Source: Pseudomonadales bacterium (GTDB lineage Bacteria; Pseudomonadota; Gammaproteobacteria; Pseudomonadales; Azotimanducaceae). Taken from it: 64,000 bases of DNA. The stretch is taken from NCBI GenBank assembly GCA_028281885.1, contig JANQJA010000013.1, forward strand, positions 62,001-126,000, given 5' to 3'. The translations under genes were made by a program, and so were the position numbers. This document shows positions 57,501-64,000 of this stretch, one piece after another (positions within the stretch are counted from its first letter, which is position 1; each line of letters opens with the position of its first letter). The notes under the pieces were generated by a model, which searched no databases, had not been told where the DNA came from, and saw only the letters and a list, made by a program, of their open reading frames with translations.

Positions 57501-58491
57501 GATGAACGTCGCCAAGCTGCAATGACTCATCGCCCAGAAGACCCGCGATATCGGCGATCCGAACCTGCAACTGCTGAAGAGGATGACCCTCCACGACAAA
57601 AGTCATCGACAGCCCGCTGGCGATGGCAACCTCGCCATCCGGCGTCCCTGCTCGAAGAGAATCAATCAACGGCGCGCCGATAAGCTGCCAGTTGCCGCCA
57701 AGGCTCTTGAGCCAGAATTCACCCTCAACTGTCATCGATACCGACTCCAGCCCGTCGCCAAGGGGCAGGAATTCACCCAGGTCGAGCCGCGGCAGCTGCA
57801 GGTACAGATCCGCCTCGAATGCCTCAAGATCGCGAGGGTCGCCTCGATAATGGCCGATGAGTTCAAATTCACTGGTAGAGCCAGCGGCATCTTCCAACGA
57901 CAGCGGTATCGACACAGCCTTCTGCGCTCGGTCATCGACCAATGCCAGTGGGATATTGTCCTGGGTTCGGAGGCGGTAACTGCGGGTTGGCCCGCTGATC
58001 CCCATTTCAACGTCCTGAACACTCACCGCCCTGAGATAAGGAATCGATGCCACCAGCGGCTCGATATCGAATCCTGCGCCTCTGGATGGCAGATTGACGA
58101 TTTGCCAGCGACCATCGGCATCCCGGCTGACATCAAGCCGCAATCCATCGACTTCGACTTCGTTCACGACGATCGCCTGCTCACGCAGGGAAGCAACCGC
58201 ATCGATTCGCACCGTCATGCTGCCGACATTGATCGCCGGCGTCTCGGTCGCACCGACCCTGAGATCCACAATCCGCAGGATCGGATCGACGTAACTCCAG
58301 TCGCCGCGGATCTCCCCGACAATGACGGGAACGTTCAACCCGTTCGACAAACCACGCTGAATTTCCCGCTGAAACGCGTCGACATTGGTCACCAGAATAC
58401 GGCCAATACTCACATAGGCGGCAGCCGCGATCAGGACCAGCAACATCAGCCCCTCCAGCGCCAGCACGAAAACGCGTCCCGTGTGACCCAT
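54514..58491 (-). CDS. yhdP: AsmA-like envelope lipid transport protein YhdP
   Basis: YhdP is a long bridge-like protein that moves phospholipids toward the outer membrane, together with TamB and YdbH in E. coli. The 1,325-residue product has one N-terminal membrane segment (VFVLALEGLMLLVLIAAAAYV). Long beta-rich DUF3971 and AsmA_2 regions follow. A C-terminal stretch DFASIARRIRFDFSDV is typical of this family. The acidic, Pro-rich end is variable. Length is close to the E. coli protein. It overlaps rng and nit. Confidence 0.93.
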   Translation of the reverse strand: MGHTGRVFVLALEGLMLLVLIAAAAYVSIGRILVTNVDAFQREIQRGLSNGLNVPVIVGEIRGDWSYVDPILRIVDLRVGATETPAINVGSMTVRIDAVASLREQAIVVNEVEVDGLRLDVSRDADGRWQIVNLPSRGAGFDIEPLVASIPYLRAVSVQDVEMGISGPTRSYRLRTQDNIPLALVDDRAQKAVSIPLSLEDAAGSTSEFELIGHYRGDPRDLEAFEADLYLQLPRLDLGEFLPLGDGLESVSMTVEGEFWLKSLGGNWQLIGAPLIDSLRAGTPDGEVAIASGLSMTFVVEGHPLQQLQVRIADIAGLLGDESLQLGDVHLAGSREGETWSGAVSVASIDLARMSRRALALGQSLGLVGEQASEIIQGLNLRGLLRDVTVVGELQSRRHDGVGRAAASARRQVDSRAAAPNFKLAARLEGVSIDSYRKSPIVRNVDGILVARPESAYLDLIDDGFAIGFPTAYDELWSFDSGRGRVAVDLSAGYPQVSSAYVRVADRSLQAAGQFQINLAPARVDRNWGLAVGVIDGDLGTAARYVPMTVDAGVRTWLEGSLTDGWSERAGMVFHGTLDRTAPKNSKAFELYFDVVEAELAFNEAWPPVETLDATVYVANRGIQSSSASGRMLGNDVIADVLVPLSSEVPANTVAISGGVTGELAAGLRVLQETPLAGATGNLAADWQGEGRYQGELRLDIPIGSREGQPVGADVSVTLDGNRLLVKDLDLQVGDINAMIRYQTEKGLSAPRVQAMLFDQPVEGNIVSQATPTGGAVQLRAQGEAAVADLYDWADLPLLRSGSGQLQYDFLLHVPYGDRAGELEYIEVTSDLVGVTVDLPAPLGRKSDDSGRQYRYRQSFLEEGYRVDVDWSELTRVSLKVVAGSVVGGRISFGNEPFGAVSYDKLRVTGQLGAVDYAEWARALDYLTPEDGEPVELAGTLDAISIDMDALHAFGLDLNAVTAKITREPGIWQVGLTNEMLAGRLSVPDALDPIGIDLDYLRFPAGADDGSDPLAEFDPTGLQAIDFTTRELRVGEENYGRWQFEFRPTPSGSELLNLEAEVKGLLIARGAKVVWDLTNPVSHSQFEGEIRVDDVAAAFKAWGFASSVEGQSFRMNANLKWPGSPAMIDLDSVNGTVQLHEGEGRFVQAESGTGALRLLGIFDFASIARRIRFDFSDVVNTGFSFSEISGRVRLDQGVVSMIEPMVIVGSGSTVKVGGTLNLKTTELDNDLVVTLPVGRNLPWYAAYSAIATGPLVGAGVWVAQKIFQSQIDQITSLRYRVEGTIDEPVVTLDSIFSDDVRQVAEEGESAEAEASPPEQLAEETP

Positions 58492-60017
58492 TAGCTGGCT
58501 CCGGGATATCCCTTATCGCGACTGCCGCGACCGGACTGGCGCTGCGCCAGCACCACATCAAATTGTTCCTGGGTGTAGGTGGCTTCCACCTGAAAGCGAA
58601 TATCTGTCTTTAGCGAACTGGACAGCTCCGCGACCACATCCGCATCTTCATCCAGCAACCTGTCCACTACCGGCTGGGAGGCCATGATGACGCAGTCATA
58701 GTCTACGAACTCCCGCCGCTTGCGCTGTAATTCACGGAAGATCTCAATGCAGACCGACTCAGCGGTCTTCACATATCCCTTGCCCTGGCAGGATGGGCAG
58801 GTGCCGCAGGTCATTTTGAGCAGACTCTCGCGGGTGCGCTTACGCGTCATCTCAACCAGTCCCAATGCTGAAATTTCGGTGATCTTCCACTTCACACGAT
58901 CGGTATGCTGTCCCTTCTCGAGCGTCCTGAGCACCTGGCGTTTGTGTTCTTCGTCAACCATGTCAATAAAGTCAATGATGACGATGCCACCGATATTGCG
59001 AAGCCGCAGCTGTCTTGGAATGGCCGCCGCGGCCTCCAGATTGGTTCGATAAATAGTCTCTTCCAGGTCACGCCGCCCGACAAACGCGCCGGTGTTAACG
59101 TCTACCGTGGTCATCGCTTCGGTCTGGTCGATGACCAGGTAACCGCCGGATTTCAGCGGCACCTTACGATCCAGTGCCGCCTCAATCTGGTCTTCCAGGT
59201 TCTGCTCGTCAAACAGAGGAACATTCCCTTCGAACAATTCCACCGCGCCCTCGCATTCGGGTATGAAGTCCGCAACGAAACGTTTGACCACTTCAAAGAT
59301 AGGAGGACTGTCGACAAGAATACGGTTGGTATCCCGATTGATGATGTCGCGCATTGCTCGCAAATGGAGCGGCAGGTCCTCGTAAATCAACGCCGGCGTC
59401 TTCGCCTTTGCAGCATCCTCCTCGATTTTCTCCCATCTGGCCCGCAACAGCGCCGCGTCCTGGACGATCTCATCTTCTTCCGCGTTCTCTGATGCAGTAC
59501 GCACAATAAAGCCATCCCCCCGCTCGGGAGCGACGATTTTGTCCATCAGCTGTCGCAACCGCTGGCGTTCCTCATCGTCATCGATGCGCAGCGATATGCC
59601 GACGTGTGGTGTGTCGGGCAGGTAAACCAGGAAACGTGAAGCCAGCGATATGCTCGTCGTCGCCCGGGCACCCTTGGTACCAATCGGCTCCTTGACGACC
59701 TGCAAAAGTAGCTCCTTGCCTTCATGGAGCATGTCCGTGATCGGCGGATACGAAAACTCCGGCTCCCTCTCAGGCTGCACCGCCTCATGGGAGTCGACCA
59801 GGTCGGATACATGGACGAAAGCAGTACGCGCCTGGCCTATATCAACAAACGCACTCTGCATGCCGGGCAGGATTCGCATAACCTTGCCCTTGTAAACATT
59901 ACCGAGCGTTCCACGCGTGTGAACGCGCTCGATAAATACTTCCTGCAGTAGTCCCTGGGCGACAACCGCCACCCGCGTCTCGTGCGGTGAGACGCCAATG
60001 ATGACTTCTTCGGACAT
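58491..60017 (-). CDS. rng: ribonuclease G
   Basis: RNase G cuts single-stranded RNA and matures the 5' end of 16S rRNA. The 508-residue product has an S1 domain near residues 35-120. The catalytic region contains DVNTGAFVGRRDLEETI and VIIDFIDM, whose aspartates bind magnesium. The zinc-link motif is CPSCQGKGYV. It lacks the long C-terminal scaffold of RNase E. It lies between maf and yhdP, the usual order. Confidence 0.97.
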   Translation of the reverse strand: MSEEVIIGVSPHETRVAVVAQGLLQEVFIERVHTRGTLGNVYKGKVMRILPGMQSAFVDIGQARTAFVHVSDLVDSHEAVQPEREPEFSYPPITDMLHEGKELLLQVVKEPIGTKGARATTSISLASRFLVYLPDTPHVGISLRIDDDEERQRLRQLMDKIVAPERGDGFIVRTASENAEEDEIVQDAALLRARWEKIEEDAAKAKTPALIYEDLPLHLRAMRDIINRDTNRILVDSPPIFEVVKRFVADFIPECEGAVELFEGNVPLFDEQNLEDQIEAALDRKVPLKSGGYLVIDQTEAMTTVDVNTGAFVGRRDLEETIYRTNLEAAAAIPRQLRLRNIGGIVIIDFIDMVDEEHKRQVLRTLEKGQHTDRVKWKITEISALGLVEMTRKRTRESLLKMTCGTCPSCQGKGYVKTAESVCIEIFRELQRKRREFVDYDCVIMASQPVVDRLLDEDADVVAELSSSLKTDIRFQVEATYTQEQFDVVLAQRQSGRGSRDKGYPGAS

Positions 60018-60066
60018 TGAAGATTACTTCCCGTACTTATAGAAAATCTGTTGTCAGGCATGATGA

Positions 60067-60666
60067 TTACTCTCTTTGGCCGCTTTTCAGGCAATCGATA
60101 CCGAATTGCCGCAATGCCAATGCGGTCTCCGCCAGGGGCAGACCTACCACGTTGCTGTAGCTGCCCGTCACTGATTCAACGAAGATGGCACCCAGCCCCT
60201 GGATGCCATATCCCCCTGCCTTGTCGGCCGGCTCGCCGGTTCGCCAGTATTGCTGACACTCTATTAATGTTAGTGGCCTAAATCGAACGATAGTTTCCAC
60301 CACGCGATGAAGTTCACGTTCCTCGTGAGACACCGTCACGGCAGTCAGCACCTGGTGAGTACTGCCGGAGAATCGCTGCAACATGGCCGTGGATTCGGCT
60401 TCATCTGCCGGCTTGCCCAGAATCTCATTGTCAATGGTTACCGTCGTGTCCGCGCACAGTACCAGTCTGGCTGGCCCGACAATCTGCCTGACCGCATCGG
60501 CCTTCTCACGGGCCATGCGACTGACATAAACATCGGGAAGCTCGCCAGGTCGAGCCGCTTCGTCAATATCCGGGGCGACCACATCGAACGGCAATCCGAG
60601 TTGCCGCAACAGGGTTGCTCGCCGGGGAGATTCTGACCCCAGCACCAGTTTATCCATCACCTGCAT
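60067..60666 (-). CDS. maf: Maf-family nucleotide pyrophosphatase (YhdE-like)
   Basis: Maf proteins hydrolyse nonstandard or excess nucleoside triphosphates, often dTTP or UTP for the YhdE group. The 199-residue product has LGSESPRRATLL near its start and ARLVLCADTTVTIDNEILGKP. It also has a GGYGIQGLGAIFVESVTGSYSNVVGLPL segment that marks the family. An ATG at 60657 (MDKLVLG) is an alternative start. It lies between mreD and rng. Confidence 0.94.
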   Translation of the reverse strand: MQVMDKLVLGSESPRRATLLRQLGLPFDVVAPDIDEAARPGELPDVYVSRMAREKADAVRQIVGPARLVLCADTTVTIDNEILGKPADEAESTAMLQRFSGSTHQVLTAVTVSHEERELHRVVETIVRFRPLTLIECQQYWRTGEPADKAGGYGIQGLGAIFVESVTGSYSNVVGLPLAETALALRQFGIDCLKSGQRE

Positions 60667-60687
60667 TAACCCGTGATCCCAGACGTG

Positions 60688-61197
60688 CTAGGTAACACCA
60701 AACACTCTCCGCAGATATCGAAGAATCAGGAATACCCATGGCCATAACAATGCACTCACGACCGATGGCAACAGATACCAAAGGCTCCAATCGACAAACC
60801 CCGCGATACTCTCGATCCAGAAATTGATGAGCTGGCTGACACCGACGATAGCGAACACGATACCGCTCTGTTGCCATACAGCGAACATGCGAAGCCGCTG
60901 ATACAAATTCTGGGACACATAAGCGACAACAATATAGGCAAGACCATGCTGACCCAGCAGGTCACCAAGCAGGACATCCATAATCAGGCCAATGAACCAC
61001 GCAACCACGATGCCCACCCGATGGGGCAGCGCTATCACCCAGTAGATCAGCGTGAGTACGACCCACTCCGGACGAAGGTAGCCAACCTCCTGCGGCATGC
61101 TGACCGGCAGGGTGACCACTGAAAGCACCATCGCCACCAGAAAGCTGGTCGCGATGACCCACATGCCATTCGCGCGAATGTCAGCGACTCCTTCCAT
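60688..61197 (-). CDS. mreD: rod shape-determining protein MreD
   Basis: MreD is an inner-membrane partner of MreB and MreC in the elongasome. The product (169 residues from the ATG at 61197) has five hydrophobic segments, for example VVLTLIYWVIALPHRVGIVVAWFIGLIMD and LVGVSQLINFWIES-like stretches. The P-RVG, GLIMDVLLGDLLGQHGL core is typical. Upstream ATGs at 61224 and 61260 are possible. It overlaps mreC. Confidence 0.9.
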   Translation of the reverse strand: MEGVADIRANGMWVIATSFLVAMVLSVVTLPVSMPQEVGYLRPEWVVLTLIYWVIALPHRVGIVVAWFIGLIMDVLLGDLLGQHGLAYIVVAYVSQNLYQRLRMFAVWQQSGIVFAIVGVSQLINFWIESIAGFVDWSLWYLLPSVVSALLWPWVFLILRYLRRVFGVT

Positions 61198-61996
61198 CGG
61201 ATTCCGAACCACGGACCTGTTCATCATTGAACACCAGCAACACATGTCGGGTGCGATCAAGCAGCGCGCTCGGAGAGGCCGTCACATCAGCAAATGGTTT
61301 GCCAGGATCGTGCTCGACCTTGTTGACGACGCCAACCGGATAACCAACCGGGAAGCGATCACCGAGTCCCGAACTAACCAGCAGGTCACCGACCCGAATA
61401 TCTGCCGTGCCCTGCACGTGCATGAGATCCAGCTGGCGTGAAGCACCACTTCCCTGCGCGATCAGGCGCAAATTACTACGCGCGACCTGAACCGGCACTG
61501 AATGGGTCGGATCGCTCAACAACAGCACGCGACTGGTAAACGGACCCGTTTCGATGACCTGCCCCATCAACCCGGCAGCATCCAGCACCGGCTGACCGAC
61601 AAAAACCTGCTCTCTCGAGCCCTTGTCGATCAGCACCTCGTGGCGTTCCGGGTCCGGGTCCACGCCGATTAATTCCGCCACCAGCACGTTGTCTTCGAGC
61701 TTGCCCGCCGAACCAAGTAGCGCCCGCAATCGATTATTCTCCGCGGTGAGCGATGCCATCTTTTCGGTCTTTGCCTTTAACAGCAGTAACTCGTTTTCAA
61801 GCTCGTCGACCTGTTGAGACATCTCACTGCGTGTCGCAACCAACTCGCGAACGCCGGAGATCGTACGCTGGGGGGAGTCGGCGACAACAACCACAGGAGT
61901 GACCAGGACAGTCATGATTGATCTGAAGTTGTCGAGGCTACCGGTGAGGTGATCGACAGACATCAGCGCCAGGGAGACGATAGCAAGCCCCAGCAT
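61181..61996 (-). CDS. mreC: rod shape-determining protein MreC
   Basis: MreC is a bitopic periplasmic protein that activates PBP2-RodA. From the ATG at 61996 the 271-residue product has a membrane segment at the very start and a coiled coil (VDELENELLLLKAKTEKM). The beta domain follows (VLIDKGSREQVFVGQPVLDAAGLMGQV, SSGLGDRFPVGYPVG). The frame stays open for 14 codons upstream with family-like sequence IKSLFLEETTIGYK. The only start there is an ATC at 62038, preceded by GAGGG six bases upstream. The true start is probably 62038. Confidence 0.93.
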   Translation of the reverse strand: MLGLAIVSLALMSVDHLTGSLDNFRSIMTVLVTPVVVVADSPQRTISGVRELVATRSEMSQQVDELENELLLLKAKTEKMASLTAENNRLRALLGSAGKLEDNVLVAELIGVDPDPERHEVLIDKGSREQVFVGQPVLDAAGLMGQVIETGPFTSRVLLLSDPTHSVPVQVARSNLRLIAQGSGASRQLDLMHVQGTADIRVGDLLVSSGLGDRFPVGYPVGVVNKVEHDPGKPFADVTASPSALLDRTRHVLLVFNDEQVRGSESDGRSR

Positions 61997-62073
61997 CTTG
62001 TAACCAATCGTCGTCTCTTCAAGAAATAATGATTTGATCGGGCACCCTCACCATTTCCCTGGACCGCGGCGAC

Positions 62074-63165
<1,092 letters not shown>

Positions 63166-63188
63166 TTAGATTCAAAAAGTCACGTAAC

Positions 63189-63216
63189 ACTATCATTTGC
63201 CGAAGAATTCACTCAA
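63189..63216 (-). promoter_or_regulatory. candidate promoter of mreB
   Basis: TTGAGT and GATAGT are separated by 16 bases on the minus strand. The leader would be about 65 bases. No equally good promoter is visible for gatC on the other strand in this 260-base gap. Confidence 0.35.
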
Positions 63217-63377
63217 CAATCCCGCAGTTTATCAGATCGATTGGCGAAAAATAGCCTGCCTGGGACCATCCATCCGGACTCCACCAGCCTAGTTGGCAAA
63301 AATGGATAGCGTGGGCGGGAATAATGGACGGGGAATGGATAAATCATTAGGATTTCGTGCCTTCCAAGGAGGTCCCA

Positions 63378-63665
63378 ATGAAGGTGGACGAAGCCGTCGT
63401 CAACACGGTCGCAAATCTCGCCAAATTGAAGCTCGAAGCCGGGGATATAGACACCACCATCGAGCAGATGTCACGCATCCTGGCACTGATGGAACAGATG
63501 CAGGCCGTCGATACCAGCGGCGTCGAGCCACTTGCTCATCCACTGGATGCGGTTCAGCGCCTGCGTGAGGACGTCGTCACTGAGTCGGACCAGCATGAAA
63601 AGTACCAGGCGGTAGCGCCGGAAACCGACAGCAGCCTTTACCTGGTACCGAAAGTCGTCGAATGA
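63378..63665 (+). CDS. gatC: Asp-tRNA(Asn)/Glu-tRNA(Gln) amidotransferase subunit C
   Basis: GatC wraps around and stabilises GatA in the GatCAB enzyme, which makes Gln-tRNA or Asn-tRNA by transamidation. I chose the ATG at 63378 because AAGGAGGT lies just upstream. The 95-residue product has VANLAKLKLE, ILALMEQMQAVDTSGVEPLAHP and LREDVV. It overlaps gatA by four bases (ATGA). Confidence 0.96.
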   Translation: MKVDEAVVNTVANLAKLKLEAGDIDTTIEQMSRILALMEQMQAVDTSGVEPLAHPLDAVQRLREDVVTESDQHEKYQAVAPETDSSLYLVPKVVE

Positions 63666-64000
63666 GCACACCAGTCACCATCGAAGGGGCGCTCAGGGGC
63701 CTTGCTGCGGGCGAATACTCGTCAGTCGAGCTGACCCGCCACTTTCTCGACGTCATCCGCGAACGCAATCCAGTCCTGAATGCGGTCATCAGCACAACTG
63801 ATGACATCGCCATTGCCCAGGCTGAACAAGCGGACCGTGATCGTCAGGCAGGCCGCGGCGGTCCGCTCGCCGGCGTGCCAATCCTGCACAAAGACATTTT
63901 CTGTACCGAGGGCGCACGCACGTCAGCCGGATCAAAGATGCTGGACAACTTCGTCTCGCCCTACAGTGCGACGGCGGTGGAGAAGCTGACCAAGGCGGGA
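63662..64000 (+). CDS. gatA: amidotransferase subunit A, GatA (partial, runs off the window)
   Basis: GatA is the amidase subunit of GatCAB. The first 113 residues are present. The signature begins LAGVPILHKDIFCTEGARTSAGSKML, which carries the catalytic lysine (HKD) and lies ahead of the Ser-cis-Ser pair. The start overlaps the gatC stop. The remaining three-quarters of the gene lies beyond the window. Confidence 0.95.
   Translation, partial: MSTPVTIEGALRGLAAGEYSSVELTRHFLDVIRERNPVLNAVISTTDDIAIAQAEQADRDRQAGRGGPLAGVPILHKDIFCTEGARTSAGSKMLDNFVSPYSATAVEKLTKAG

Noticed and set aside
57583-58494. 303-codon open frame on the plus strand
   Set aside because: It is antisense to yhdP and has no recognisable domain.

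Overview
This window is a chromosomal segment of a gammaproteobacterium of moderately high GC content. It holds the division and cell-wall (dcw) cluster, the RNase P RNA, the lpoA-yraN-dolP and petABC-sspA-sspB groups, rplM-rpsI, the hisGD-murA-mla block, the lptCAB-rpoN-hpf-ptsN-rapZ-ptsO block, and the yhdP-rng-maf-mreDCB block followed by gatCA. From memory, this overall order is close to that of Pseudomonas and, more loosely, E. coli. There are no tRNAs, CRISPR arrays, insertion sequences with a transposase, or phage genes. gatC-gatA indicates tRNA-dependent transamidation. petABC indicates a bc1 complex and aerobic or anaerobic respiration. The DNPR motif of MurE indicates meso-diaminopimelate peptidoglycan. 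mla, lpt and lpoA indicate a diderm envelope.

Layout: 163-12076 (minus) is a compact dcw operon, mraZ-rsmH-ftsL-ftsI-murE-murD-ftsW-murC-ftsQ-ftsA-ftsZ, which lacks murF, mraY, murG and ddl. It is led by a promoter and three MraZ boxes. 12413-12760 (minus) is rnpB, just after rsmI. 13804-16574 (plus) is lpoA-yraN-dolP. 16607-23253 (minus) is petA-petB-petC-sspA, then a three-gene insertion (S2P protease, lipoprotein, ketopantoate-reductase-like protein), then sspB. 23437-35707 (minus) is an eleven-gene MSHA-like type IV pilus locus (mshM, L, N, E, G, a PilM/PilN-like fusion, PilO-like, PilP-like, and three pilin-like proteins). It lies between rpsI and petA, which are neighbours in many relatives. 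36005-44837 (minus) is rplM-rpsI, zapE, a 244-bp element with 21-bp terminal inverted repeats, hisD, short-form hisG, murA, ibaG and mlaFEDCB. 45012-53653 (plus) is a calcium/cation antiporter gene, lptCAB, rpoN, hpf, ptsN, rapZ, ptsO, mgtE and darP. 53663-63117 (minus) is mreB-mreC-mreD-maf-rng-yhdP-nit. 63378 to the end (plus) is gatC and the start of gatA.

The genes work together mainly in envelope growth. The Mur and Fts proteins make septal wall. MreBCD directs lateral wall. LpoA and DolP are outer-membrane lipoproteins supporting wall and membrane integrity. Mla, YhdP and Lpt move phospholipid and LPS. RpoN, PtsN, PtsO and RapZ form a nitrogen/cell-envelope regulatory block.

The main unusual points are the stripped-down dcw cluster, the displaced pilus locus with its fused assembly protein, the inverted-repeat element between hisD and zapE, the missing kdsDC and tldD/tldE genes at their usual places, a probable ATC start for mreC, and an AT-rich palindrome between rnpB and the mraZ promoter. 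Nothing here could be searched against databases, so all functional names rest on sequence patterns and gene order.
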